Shown here: positions 20,306 through 31,125 of the stretch, one piece after another
Layout of the letters: each line of letters begins with the position of its first letter
Position numbering within the stretch: position 1 is the stretch's first letter
Assembly (NCBI GenBank): GCA_021234155.1
Contig: JAJEKV010000042.1
Coordinates: forward strand, 2,601,257 to 2,665,256
Direction: 5' to 3'
Length of the DNA stretch: 64,000 nucleotides
Source of the DNA: Isoetes taiwanensis
Lineage: Eukaryota > Streptophyta > Lycopodiopsida > Isoetales > Isoetaceae
Position numbers and translations under genes: made by a program
Notes under the pieces: generated by a model
Database searches by the model: none
Told to the model about the DNA's origin: nothing
What the model saw: the letters and a program-made list of their open reading frames with translations, nothing else

Positions 20306-20423
20306 GCCGCCGCGATCCTCATTATCAATTTCATTCCTTTTTATACATGTGTAGAGCTTAAGGGACTTGTGATATTACATCCATGGGTCAGCTAGGCAGC
20401 TTCAAATCTTCGCCGTGGCGATC
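20306..20423. repeat. Right cluster of GC palindromes
   Basis: Copies at 20306-20318 (gccgccgcgatcc, preceded by cagctcaaaatgt) and 20409-20423 (tcgccgtggcgatcc, preceded by cagcttcaaat and followed by tgctgag). Confidence 0.65.
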
Positions 20424-20654
20424 CTGCTGAGTATTTTCACTCTTTCTTGTGGACCGCTCTTACTCACAAAGGAGCTTGGGATAGCCTTATATATGTCAAA
20501 GTCGGATACATCGCTGGTTGTGACCAATAAACAGCAGAAAAAACGTCAACTTTTACTCTGCTGCAACCATTCACGGTGTTTTATAGACAACCAAGAACCT
20601 ATTTCATGCTAAACGAGAATTCCGAAATTCTCTAATTAATTAAATCGTGCATAA

Positions 20655-21420
20655 CTCTTTCATCTCATATTTACCTGGTGGTACAAGTTGAGCAGCTGGA
20701 ACAAGTGCATCTGCCCATTTTGATGCATGCTTGCTGCCCATGGTTGTGGGGAGGGCATGTGCCGCCGGTCATAAGGCTGGCCTTCAGAAGAAGATTCCTC
20801 AAATGCTTCAAAATGCTTGAAAATGTTTAACAAATGCTTCAATTCCTTGTTTCAATAAACATACAGGGGCAACACAACTCTCGTTACATCATACAGTTAC
20901 ATCATACAGAAACATCAGTAACGAACTCCTGGTATGGAACTTCAAAACTTCAGTCTTATATTGCATTCTTGAGGTTCATACAAGACCACATCTAATCATT
21001 TTTCACAATTTTCCTGTATTCTGTAGCTGTCCTCTCTAACATTCAAAAGAGCAAGTATTTAAGCAAATCTGGCCTCCTTATTCATGGCTTGCATGAGTAT
21101 AAGCTCCAGAAAATCTGGTGGAGCTGAGCGTACTGTGTACTTTATTTTCACGAGTTGCATCTGAAATGCGAATTTAGCTTTGCTGGTCACAAGAACCAGT
21201 CCAGAACACCCAACCAAACGAACCATTGACACAAGCAGCAATCACGTTCAGCTCTCATCTCAAGCCATGCAAGGATGAAATGGTTCAGCATGTAGTTAAA
21301 ATATATCTGAAGTACCTTGGTCAACTGAGTTAATCTGGCATCATCAAAAAATGCAGTCCATTTGACCAATGGATGAATCACCACAGCAGAGGACTGGGAT
21401 GCTAAAAATATTAGCAAGTC
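20655..21420 (-). pseudogene. Exon-like fragments of unknown origin
   Basis: Three minus-strand blocks look like exons. 21417-21315 reads SSAVVIHPLVKWTAFFDDAR and LTQLTK and ends at gtactt. 21163-21059, after ttcgcatttcag, reads MQLVKIKYTVRSAPPDFLEL, ILMQAMNKEARFA and stops. 20842-20672 reads SSSEGQPYDRRHMPSPQPWA, MHLFQLLNLYHQ and ends at gtaaat. The first two join in phase. No family is recognised. They may be pieces of captured host genes or the end of one unknown gene. Confidence 0.3.
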
Positions 21421-21479
21421 GGGCTAATGTACACAGTGGCATCAAACAGATTCAAGCCACTTTCCAATACTCAAATTGC

Positions 21480-22049
21480 TCAGCAGCTGTTGAGCCTCAA
21501 ATTGCTCAGCAGTTGTTGGGTCTTCTCCATATCCACAATGACATTCCCTAACAAACTATCCAAGTGCATGCCATTTTCTATGATCTGTTGATGGACATGC
21601 AGTCCATGTATTAGTGCAGCATTACTTGTACATGCTTTAAGTGCAGCGAGAAAAACATATCTATCATTTTCTAAATTCAAGATTTGCATTCTGCCATAGA
21701 GCTCAAGTGCAGGCTTACCTTGACCTTGATTAGCATGGGCAGAAATTATTGAACTCCAGGTATGCATCCCAGGTTGCAAGACCTTGTTGAATGCATGTGC
21801 AGCTGCAGGCAAGCATCCACAAGAGGCGTACAACCGAATTAGATGGTCCCCCAGAACGGCAGTTGGATCTAGCACATTGACAACCATAAGGGCATGTGCT
21901 CGTAATCCACAATGCAGACATTTCTTCCGTGTGCACTCCAGCAAAAGGTGATATGCGATATCTCTTGATATGGGAAGCTGGTGCTGTTCTATAATTTCTA
22001 ACCCTTCCTCTAATTGCCCTTCCTTGCAGAGTTTGTTCAATGTAGTCAA
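21480..22049 (-). pseudogene. Truncated PPR protein (PLS type)
   Basis: The frame begins MTTLNKLCKEGQLEEGLEII and holds about four pentatricopeptide repeats. Recognisable pieces are YHLLLECTRKKCLHCGLRAH, LGDHLIRLYASCGCLPAAAH, FNKVLQPGMHTWSSIISAHA, GKPALELYGRMQ and FLAALKACTSNAALIHGLHV. This is the PLS arrangement of plant organellar RNA-editing factors. The next repeat starts LLGNVIVDM and then breaks into unrelated sequence before a stop, whereas family members usually continue for 400 or more residues with E/DYW domains. It lies beside a MITE and other exon fragments, so it is probably a captured or decayed piece. No transit peptide is evident. Confidence 0.75.
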
Positions 22050-22197
22050 AGCCCTTGCTACACTATTCAGTTCGTGAGAGTATCATATCTAACTACGGCT
22101 TCAACACAAACTTTTTTCCTGTACATCTTCTGCACCTTCGAATACCAGACCCGCACCCTCGCCCTCCACGCCATGTTCACCGCTTCCTCTGCCCCTC

Positions 22198-22443
22198 GTC
22201 GGGCCCGTCCACCATCGCTAACTGCGGCTAAACTTTTAGTCCATTTTTATCCACAGTTAAAATTTGGTTAACAAAATACTAACCAACATTTTGGGTGTGA
22301 AAGGAACATTTTATTAGTGTCTTCAGTTAAAAAAAAGTTAACAGCCTATAACTACAAACTATTAACTTAACTATTGGTGTGAAGTTGATTGCAGTTAAAA
22401 ACTCTAACTAAACCTAACTTAACGGTTGGTGCGAATAGACCCT
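22198..22443. mobile_element. MITE, second copy of the 6250 family
   Basis: Ends in ggttggtgcgaatagaccc, the reverse complement of which matches the start of the 6250 element. The interior is again rich in gttaa/ttaac words with no coding capacity. The left end is degenerate. Confidence 0.6.
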
Positions 22444-22449
22444 TATAGG

Positions 22450-24400
22450 CTTTATACACTTACATTTAATTTCTTTTAGTTCCAACAATTTACATTGGTG
22501 ACTGTTTTAGGCATATACCACATTGCTATAGTTATGTGCTATGGATTTCTACTGGGGTTCAAATTCAAGGAGAAAACTTGATTCGCTAGATACAGAGTGC
22601 ATGGAAATTCGACAAATTCAACATAAGACAATGTCTTGAGGGTGTTCATGCCATCTGCCCCTCTTGTGTGTGCACTTCGTGATGTAGTTTCATTCATCAG
22701 AGTGACTAATGGCGACCTTCGTAATCCTGAGCGACTACTCGAGAGTCCATACACTTCCTCATTGGCCTTCATGAACTTGAATCCAGATCAATGATAGATA
22801 TTCATCTCTACAGGTACAAATATTTTTTCGTAACGTACCCAATCAACCCCCACTAAAATAGCATATAGAAGAAAGGTTTGCTTCTTGCACAATAGATAGA
22901 CTTATAAATAAGATACTCACTTTGATCTCTAGTCCACTCCGTTGCTTATAATATTTCGGGCATAGTCGCCCTTTTGCTAGTTATTGGTATGCGCTCGGTG
23001 GTATAGTACGGCCTTTTTCAGGGACATTTCTTACTTCTGGAAGTACTTTGTAATATTTTGAGTGTATAATATGAAGTAAAACATGTTCTTCAAAAAAAAA
23101 AAAAAAAAAAAAAAAAAAAAGCAGCTCAGTACGACCTTTTGTACAGTGATCTTCACGAAGCTAAACTTTAGTTGTTTATGGGTTACATTATCTTTTGCAT
23201 ACGTTTTGGAATGGATTTACTTAAGTTTTACCTTTGATCTCGATGCTCTTTCATCCTTTATATTTTTGGGTTTAAGTTTTGACATACTGCCTCTTGTATC
23301 CATGTATATTGTTTAGTTAATATCATAATGTCTTTCAAAAAACGGCCTTATGATGTTCAAACGATAGTTGAGAATTTTGATAGGACTTGGTGTGGCCCTT
23401 TCTCTGTTTCGGTCCTTGGTCTCCTTGCTAATGTTCTCATGTGCTCGAGTTTAGCAGTTAGGTATTCGGTGGCGTAGTCATGTAGACATTTGTTTGTCAC
23501 TTAGCTTCAAGAAACTATTGGTGCCAATGAGCGTAGTTGTCTTGGCATGAAGGATGTACTGAAGGCTAGTCCATCTTGATTGACTCGTGCTAGGATTGTG
23601 GTGGCTCATGCAAGATCACTCACTCTAGTGTCTTTCAAGCCTTGCTTCCACTTTATAGTAATCGCATGTACCCTTTTTTTTTTGTAGTATCGTGTATATG
23701 TCATCTAATACATTGGTCTCTTGCTCAAAATCTCCTGCCTCTTTTTTCTCTGCATTAGGTGTGGCATTGAGAGCTTACTTTCTTTTGCACTTTCTGTTTA
23801 GTTATTCATCTTGTGTGCTTATTGATCTTCAAGACAACCCTTGGGTCATTGCTTTCTTGAGAGTAATCAGAATTCATTTAACTTTAGAGTGTAGAGATGA
23901 GGTATGTGCCCTTTTCTGTCCACTTATCCATATTGTAAGGGTTGCGCTGGGCATGTTGGTTGTTGCCTACCTTGTAGATGTAGTGACGTGTTGTCTGGTA
24001 GATTACTTTGCTTCTTTCTACCTCCTTTTTCAGCATGATCGTTGGTCTTTGTTGTTCAACTAGGCTCTAGAAGTACGATTTATCTACAATTCGAGATAAG
24101 CAGACAAATCTGCTTCTTGAGGCTAGTTGAAGTGTTCCCTCTAGAGTATTTAAGTTTGTTTTCTTCTCATTTGTCCCTATCAGCCATTCTCGAGCCTCTC
24201 CTTCTTAGGTTGCTTGTCCCACCCTGCCACTCGCTTGTGCCTTTAGGCCCTTGTTAGTTTGGCCCTTTATAGTTCTCAAGTATTTTCTTGTCTGGCCAAT
24301 GGTCTTAGGCTTTCATTTCTTTGTTCTTCCTTAGAGGTAGCGCCTAGTATTTTATTGTTGTTGATCTTGAGTTTTCGTGCAAAGATGCCTTTGTATTCAA
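22450..24400. other. Anonymous sequence, no gene recognised
   Basis: Open frames (for example 23692-24063 plus) are hydrophobic and leucine/phenylalanine-rich, as expected from T-rich sequence, with no motif. A run of about 29 A lies at 23089-23120, possibly the tail of an old retroposed sequence. Confidence 0.4.
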
Positions 24401-24409
24401 GTCTTTTCC

Positions 24410-24605
24410 TTGATGATCCTCGTGCCAGAGAGATGTTGGCTCGCATGCTTGCAAAAGTTGTGGATGTTGTGGTGGCCCTCGAGCCATAAGTGTTGTGGAT
24501 GTTGTGGTAGCCCTTGTGCCAAGAGTGCTGGTTTTCGTGCCAAATATTTTGGTGGTCCTCATGCCTAGAATATGACCCTCGTGTCCAGCCAGAATATATT
24601 GGATT
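24410..24605 (+). repeat. Degenerate minisatellite
   Basis: A 30-36-bp unit built on gttgtggatgttgtggtgg-ccctcgtgcca recurs about six times with decay. Confidence 0.5.
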
Positions 24606-24619
24606 GGTGGTTTTTACAG

Positions 24620-25720
24620 ATGATATATAGGGCCCTCATGCTGGTGGATATTAGATTGATTTTTTTTTGAAGAATTTGCATGGATTGCACTTGTCTCACA
24701 TTGGTTTTCCTTGGGAGTGGTCCCTTGTGCCATGTTGGCTTGGAGATGGGGGACCTGTAGGCAGGAGGCACCTCATGAAGGGTCTGGAGATACGTTCGAA
24801 ATGTGCAAAGGATCGTCAATCCGTTGCATGCTAGGGTATGATGTGATAGTTGGCACTTGAAATAAATGTCAACGGCCAATAGAATGAAGCTCAAGATGAT
24901 TGAGTGGAACAGTACAATAGTACAATTCCTAGATAGATAGCGAATAGCAGTTACTTGCTAGAAGTTCAAATGTGTCTTGCATAGACACTTAAGACTAGCT
25001 TTCCGACATGATCCATACCCGGATCAAGCAGAGGTGAACATCATGGGTTACGTGGAGGTGCAAGTTAGAATATACAAGACTCGAACATGGATACAAGTCC
25101 GGGTTATATCAAATGTCGGTATTGTAGGAAGACTTACAAAATACCAGGCAGGCACCTTGATGACTCCAGGTAATTTACGATTTACACGAAGGGTCACTCA
25201 CTCTTAGACCATGACTATGGCTTGCAGCGGATGCCACGTCATTTGAAATGCCACAACAGCAGCATGACGTCATGACAGAGAAATGTAATGACTAACATTT
25301 CTAGGATGTAAATAACCCCCAATGGTAGGTGGGTTAACAGCATAGGGGGCATATGATAGCGGCTTAGAAGCCACAAAACGGTTAACGAGTACATGAAGGA
25401 GTAAATGGATTGGTGACTCTACTGAATGAAGGTCACAACCAAAGGGTGAAGGGTGTACACTGTGGCAGGCGTAAGGATCGGAATACCGAAAATCGAGAAG
25501 AAGAGGAGGAATAAAGGACCCTTATTAATGATATTTAGCGACCTGGATATGAAGGTTATTACCTAACATGAAGGGTGGTCATTGCTAATATACAAAGGTA
25601 GACTTGCGGCTTGAAAGGCGGCAAGAGCTGAAAATCTCCTTAAAGATTTGGTGCATGGCTTAGGGAAGAAGACTTCCATGTCCTAAGACAAGATGGTGAA
25701 TTGAATTCACCAAGGAAATT
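24620..25720. other. Anonymous intergenic sequence
   Basis: No gene or element recognised. Short frames have no support. Confidence 0.4.
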
Positions 25721-25726
25721 TTTAAT

Positions 25727-25890
25727 AAATAGATAGATAGGTAGATAGCATTTATACGTCATGCCACATTGGCAGCGTCCATGAGGACATATGACGGACC
25801 CCCAGAGACTTGAACACAAGATCTCTGAATAGAGGAGGCCTATCTTGAGGGGTCTTTGGGTGGTACTGTCCTTTGGGATATTCACATAAC
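25727..25890 (-). mobile_element. tRNA-derived SINE with CTAT tail
   Basis: Minus orientation. The B-box-like tgttcaagtctc lies at about 25812-25823, a body shared with 59760-59800 (tggcgtgacgt...and catgtcc...) follows, and it ends in CTAT repeats at 25748-25727. The copy at 59698-59935 has the same order of parts, which defines a family. Confidence 0.6.
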
Positions 25891-25899
25891 CCCTTGGAA

Positions 25900-26930
25900 T
25901 ATGTAAGTTTATTTGTGGAACTTAACGCCATTTGGGCACTAAAGGAATGGTTGGAAATACTTTGCCCCAACCATATCTAGATACCCTAGAAGGAGGTGAC
26001 TAATCAACAATGGTTGGATGCCACTTGACCCTTACGGTGGAAGAACCCCAAAAGAGGGTAGGCTGCTATCAATCTGACAAATGCATGGCGCAGATAATTA
26101 ATCACAGCCATATAGGCGGTGAGGTTTGGCACAAAATGATACTAGAGTTTGTACCCGGGATTAATTAGAATAAAGTGCTGACATTGTTGTGGGGGTCCTA
26201 ACACAAGCACACACTACGTGTTACAGAGTATGTATCACGATCTGGGGAAGTGGTCCATAAGAAGAATACGACCATTGAGAAGAAGTATTGAAGGGTGGTA
26301 GGATCAAAGGAATCCAAACCCATGGTCTAGAGGGGTGCTGCATGGCAGTCCCTAGTTGGTTGGGCGAAGAAAGATCCTTTCTCTAGAAAATGAAACGAGT
26401 CAAGGCGTAGACACTAGAGAGAAACAACGTTAATTGTAATTATGTCTATAAGATATTTCTTAACCCTTAATATATAACGTTGAATAAGGTCTAGTATAAA
26501 GCATATGGATGTAGTATAGATTGAATCATGGCAAGGCTCGAAGAAATTTTGTTATCAAGGCATTTACCAAAGGAAAAAAAATATTTAAAGCTATAGGTCT
26601 AGGAACGTCAATAACTGTACATTATTATCATCGCCTAAAGAATATCCCAGGTGAATAGTGGATTAGAATCCAACTTGGAAGTTTCTATCTTACTCCGAGG
26701 AATTTTCTTCCAATCGCTCGGCGTGAACGTATGTCGATATGGTTGCGGAGACATTCTGCAATGATGATAATCACTCCTAAGTGATTTCTAGCTCACCTTG
26801 GTTGCACAAGTCTGGCGGAGTTGTTACCACCACAGCGTTGGTTTAGAAAAGAGTGATGGTAGACAGGAGTCTTTCTAGAGAACCAGGGATACTATTGGTT
26901 AAGTATAAAACGAGACTATTGTTATTACTA
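25900..26930. other. Anonymous intergenic sequence
   Basis: Nothing recognisable on either strand. Confidence 0.4.
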
Positions 26931-26940
26931 AAAGAAGGCT

Positions 26941-27020
26941 TACCGTGTTGGTAAAGGGTTTGGCTGTGTGCTGGGAGGTCAAGGGTTCAAGTCTTGCGTA
27001 GTACACTTTTATATAAAAGT
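26941..27020 (+). mobile_element. tRNA-like SINE head
   Basis: Has ttggtaaagggtttggc as a degenerate A-box region and gggttcaagtct as B box with correct spacing, but no foldable tRNA and no anticodon arm. Only the promoter-like head is convincing. Confidence 0.4.
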
Positions 27021-27090
27021 TGCTATGCAAAGAAAACAAAGTATCACAGATGTATAAGAAATATATGAAATGTATATATTACATTCAAGA

Positions 27091-27170
27091 GAACTGGGTG
27101 TGGTGGTAAGCACCTAGACTTGGAGTTGAGAGGTCATGGGTTCAAATCTGGGTCGAGGCGCCAAAAAAAA
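27091..27170 (+). mobile_element. tRNA-like SINE head with A-rich tail
   Basis: Has gtggtggtaagcacctaga (A-box region) and gggttcaaatctggg (B box), followed shortly by an A9 tract. It abuts the inverted-arm element to its right. Confidence 0.5.
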
Positions 27171-27184
27171 ATATATATATGCTC

Positions 27185-28172
27185 CCTGAATATATACGGC
27201 GCTCCGGACGTATACATACAGGGACTTCCCCCTCCCATGGCAATCAGCTCACCATGAGTAGGGCCCTCCGTCTAACTCGGACCATCCGTAGAGGGATGCC
27301 CGGGTGAAGGACACGGAGGTGTCATTCGGCCCACGCCTTCAATGGGACTCCTAAGTTGCGGAAGCGTGAATACATGTTAGCACACAGCATAAATCATATA
27401 TAAATAACCACCACAAAGGGTGGCACATCCATCCAAGTACTAACGGCAAAGAATATGCATCTAATCCTAAGGAAAACACCCCAAACCCATGGTTCTACCC
27501 CGGCTCAAACTCCAGTGAGGGTCGACTGACGGCTAGGTCTCAAGAGATCAGCAGACCGAATCTTGGCATGGCGTTGGCTGGCATAGAACATCGGCTATGG
27601 TTGTCCACTCCATCCGCCCCTCCTGTGCACACTTTGCAGATGAGTCGAATCATGCTATGGCATCGCTATAGCCTTCCGGAGACGCAGACTCAAGGTGTCA
27701 CCCTTCGAGCCTACTCCAGGGTTCATGACGCCCCGGTCTGAGGAGGCAGGTCAGGGAAGTGTCCCCTTCCAGGATCACAGTGGTTCCATGGGTGAGCTAG
27801 AGAATACGTGCCGCATCAGCGACCCCCGCATCCATACCCGACTTACTCACCCTAAATCTACTCAAAGTGCATGGTGCCCCATACGGGTCACACCACTACA
27901 CCCAGGGAGTGTCAGACCCATACCCGGCCCTCTACGTGACCGGCTATCAGGCCTAGCCCACTGTAGGAGTCTCAGGAGCCTTTTATGTTCATGCAAGACC
28001 CCACCCCCACTTCACCACTGCGTCCCTTCTTTAGTGCTAAGTCATTCCATAGCATCTACGACCCGGTGGTCTCTTGTACACAGGCCGCAACTAATGGGAA
28101 TAATACAGGGCTCTATCTAGGAGCATACTACAATACATGGGCTCAGAGGTCTCTACCCCCCCGTAATTCCCC
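27185..28172 (+). mobile_element. Left arm of a long inverted repeat
   Basis: About 1 kb that matches, in reverse complement and with moderate divergence, 29430-30405. Shared landmarks in order are gggtgaaggacacggaggtg, gtccactccatc, tgtgcacactttgcagat, atcacagtggttccatgggt, cactgtaggag and ctctaccc. Frames in corresponding positions of both arms share TPG and HSGSMG with similar spacing, but neither is long. The arms may be two copies of one element in opposite orientation, or the long terminal inverted repeats of a single transposon. Confidence 0.7.
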
Positions 28173-28680
28173 CATTTCAAGAGTAATACTATGCAAAGAA
28201 CTATCAATCCATCATTTAAGAGCAAGTACAGAATCAGAGATAAGGAGAACTCACCTTTGCAATCAAGGGTTAGTTCCTACAGGTAAAGGATAGAGAACAC
28301 AGAGAAACAGAAGAAATACACACAACAAGTGCCCAATAGGGGCGCTACCCTACAGATAACACAGCTAAGCTACGGACTAACCGTCGAATCGGGCTCGGGA
28401 TGGCTCCATCTCGATTTGCTGAAGGGTGCCTGGCTGCTGCTCCTCCTCCTCCATCTCCAATTGCCCCCAATTCAAATTGGGATACAAAAGCCCCAACTTG
28501 GGTGTCCCAAAATGGAACCCCTGCCTTGCCCAATCGATTTGGGCCAAGTGGCATGTCATTAATTAACTAATTTGGTATTTTATCCCTTTGTAATATTAGG
28601 ATAAGCCCTAAATTCGAATTAGGATTTTGGGTTAGGTTTCCACCTTTATAATTTAATTATTAACATAGCTAACCTTAGCT

Positions 28681-28713
28681 TATGAATAATTAATGTGCCA
28701 TTAATTATTCATA
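28681..28713. repeat. Hairpin 1: perfect 15-bp stem, 3-base loop
   Basis: tatgaataattaatg at 28681-28695 is followed, after 3 bases, by its exact reverse complement ending in cattaattattcata. Confidence 0.85.
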
Positions 28714-28767
28714 GTGACGTGTCATGTATTTATACTTAAATAGGCGTATAAATACATGGAACGTCAC
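28714..28767. repeat. Hairpin 2 directly adjacent
   Basis: gtgacgtgtcatgtatttata pairs with tataaatacatggaacgtcac across a loop of about 12 bases, with two mismatches. The terminal gtgacgttcc word is echoed at the outer end of the right arm (ggaacgtcacac at about 30399). Confidence 0.8.
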
Positions 28768-29429
28768 ACTCCCCCTTTACAAATGTGATCTATCTCCCAC
28801 CCAATACGTATAGACAACAATTGTTGCACTACAAAGCCTTTATATAAGTAGCAATTGAACACAAGCTATTAATGTGTAACAACTAAATATTGTTTTTATT
28901 AAATGACTAGTACTAGAATCCAGCGTAATATCACAATGTGGCTTGGAAAGTCGGGATATATTTCGCAATCATAAGTAATTCCATTCATCAAATGATATAG
29001 TTCAAGAATTCTAATTTTCCATGTTAGATATTATTTTAAAAACTCATAGTTTCATAAATCGTTTTCAATGTAGGCATGGCATAAATCAGCTTGAAGCTGT
29101 TTCGCATTCCCCATTTTCCAACCATGAGACACTTCACGACAATTTAGGTTATAAATGTGTCGGGCAATGCATAACCATCAAGACCTAACTCAATCAAGAT
29201 CAAATAACGAGTAATACAAAATGCTACTACCTCTGTCCAAACCAAACACGGGCATACAAAACATCAACTATAAGTATTGTTGCTTCCACATTGCAATACA
29301 AATTTCCATAGGTTGGTAACGCCTCACCATTAATGTCATTTTGGTAAAAGTAACAGCGTCAGATAAAAATTCATACTTTTATGCACAATTTTATGTTTAT
29401 GCTCTCTCTTTCTGTTCCTTCCATGTGTT

Positions 29430-30405
29430 TGGGATTAAGGGTGGGTAGAGACTCGAAAGCTTCCTAGTAGTAGATACGTCTCTAGCTAGAACCCTTACGA
29501 CCCAGTAAATGCGACATGTGCACAAGAGCCCACCGGGCTGTGTGTGCATGTGGTTCAGCACCAAATAACAGTAGTGGAGTGGGGGTAGAGCCTTGCTATG
29601 CGTGACTACTGGGGCTCCTACAGTGTGCTAGACTTATAGTCGGTCACTGCGCGTGGACCGGGCTTAGGTCTGACACCTCCTGGGTCGCAGGATAGGTGCC
29701 TATAAGGATATCCTGGACTCGACATAGATTTAGAGGGGTAAGTCGAGTACGGATGCGTATGCACCTAGATGGCACGTATCCTCTGACACACCCATGGAAC
29801 CACTGTGATTCTGGAGGGGAATCATCCCATTCCTGCCGCGTCGGATCAGGGAGATATAACCCGGAGTAGTCTCATAGGGTGATTCCATGAGATTGCTTCT
29901 CCGGAAGGCTACAACCATGCCATAGCATGCTTCAGCCTATCTGCAAAGTGTGCACAGAAGGGGCAGATGGAGTGGACTACCCTAGCCATTGTTCTATGCC
30001 AGTCAACGCTATGTTATTCCTCTGTCTGCTGTTATCCGAAGGTCCTGACCGTCAGTTGACCCATAGAGTCTGAGCCCGGGGTAGAGCCCTTATTTACGGA
30101 GTATTTTCTCATGTTATATTGGTATTGTGTTGTTGCCTATATGGAAGATGGATGGACCATCTTTTGTGGTGGTATATTATTTTATGTATGATTGCTAGGT
30201 GCTAACATGTATATAGGCTTCCGATGTATAGGATTCCCATGGAGGACGTGGGACGAATGACACCTCCGTGTCCTTCACCCAGACACTTGGCCATTCCAAA
30301 TAGTCTGAGTTAAACGGAAGGCCTTTCCATGGTGATGTAGTCGCCAAGGGAGGGAAATTTCCTGTATTTGTACGATGGAAGCATTTTATAGATTCTGGGA
30401 ACGTC
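29430..30405 (-). mobile_element. Right arm of the long inverted repeat
   Basis: Reverse-complement partner of 27185-28172. The outer end (tctgggaacgtcacac) corresponds to the outer end of the left arm (gctccctgaatata) with changes. The minus-strand frame 29918-29730 shows TTPGYISLIRRGRNG and NHSGSMG, paralleling the left arm. Confidence 0.7.
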
Positions 30406-30419
30406 ACACCTAGTGTTTT

Positions 30420-31125
30420 GCACCCACATTGCATAAAAAACCATTGCAATATAACTATTTTGCTTACACACTTATAAGAGCATTTTTATATTGATGATCA
30501 TTGATCGATAAGATGATGAGATAAACACGTTGCTCATTGCTTCTTGTTGTACAACACTAACAATGCTCATTGAGCTCTATCCAATCAACTTATATACTGT
30601 GTTCGTGGTTGAGTGCAAATCTTATCATGTGTAATATCTGCTCAGAATGAAGTGGATGAATGCAAGTCTCATTTTGTGTAGTGTGTGTCTGAGAATGAAT
30701 CGTCATATATCCTAAGGGATGCTACCAATTTGGTAGGACATTAAAACTACTAATTAACTTCATTGCTTCTTCTTGATAAAGAAATTTGCATACAAGAACA
30801 AAGAATAGAAATGCGAGTGTTCACAAAAAATGCCATAGAATCATACCTTAGATTGTTTGGGGCAAAAATAGTCTAAACAAACTAGAAGAAACGAATAATT
30901 TGAACATAACCATCAAGCTTGGGACATTTAGCACGATGGCAACCCTCACCTTCAAGTAAAAAGGCAAGCCCTTTTACACGCACCATCATCTGCCATCGTC
31001 AAGGCAAAACAGGGCCCCTCCAGCGGCGGTTGCATGTGAACCCAGCCTCACCAGCGGGACCCTTTTGAACAGCATTTACCTTCAATTTTATCAATGCATT
31101 GAAATTAGGGCAAAACTAAGGCTAC
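30420..31125. other. Downstream region of CFAP57
   Basis: No gene. This holds the presumed 3' untranslated region of the CFAP57 homologue. No clear polyadenylation signal could be chosen. Confidence 0.4.

Larger units (their letters stand above)
12480..20430 (+). mobile_element. Candidate mobile block with ParB/methylase-like gene and palindromes
   Basis: This block is richer in GC than its surroundings. It contains one long spliced plus-strand gene, and palindromes of the GATCGCG-NNN-CGCGATC type occur at both ends, in the upstream region and in an intron. None were noticed outside it. The block reads like a transposable element with repeated subterminal recognition sites, but I could not find terminal inverted repeats or a target duplication, so the borders are only the outermost palindromes. 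A copia element is nested at 13983-16313. The mobile nature is an inference. Confidence 0.4.
28173..29429. other. Core between the inverted arms
   Basis: No gene recognised. It contains an AT-rich stretch with nested palindromes (28608-28767) and otherwise anonymous sequence. Confidence 0.4.

Noticed and set aside
12480-20430. An integrated giant-virus segment
   Set aside because: The gene has spliceosomal introns and no viral hallmark genes are nearby. The phage-like domain mix alone is not enough.
23692-24063. Hydrophobic ORF of 123 codons
   Set aside because: Composition is explained by T-rich sequence. No signal, repeat or conserved motif, and no splice context.
26941-27170. Two genuine tRNA genes
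   Set aside because: Promoter boxes are present but acceptor stems and anticodon arms do not form, and an A-rich tail follows one of them. SINE heads are the better reading.
27695-28293. Open frames of 100-140 codons in the left inverted arm
   Set aside because: The corresponding right-arm frame is short and shifted. Proline/serine-rich composition follows the local base composition, and no domain is visible.
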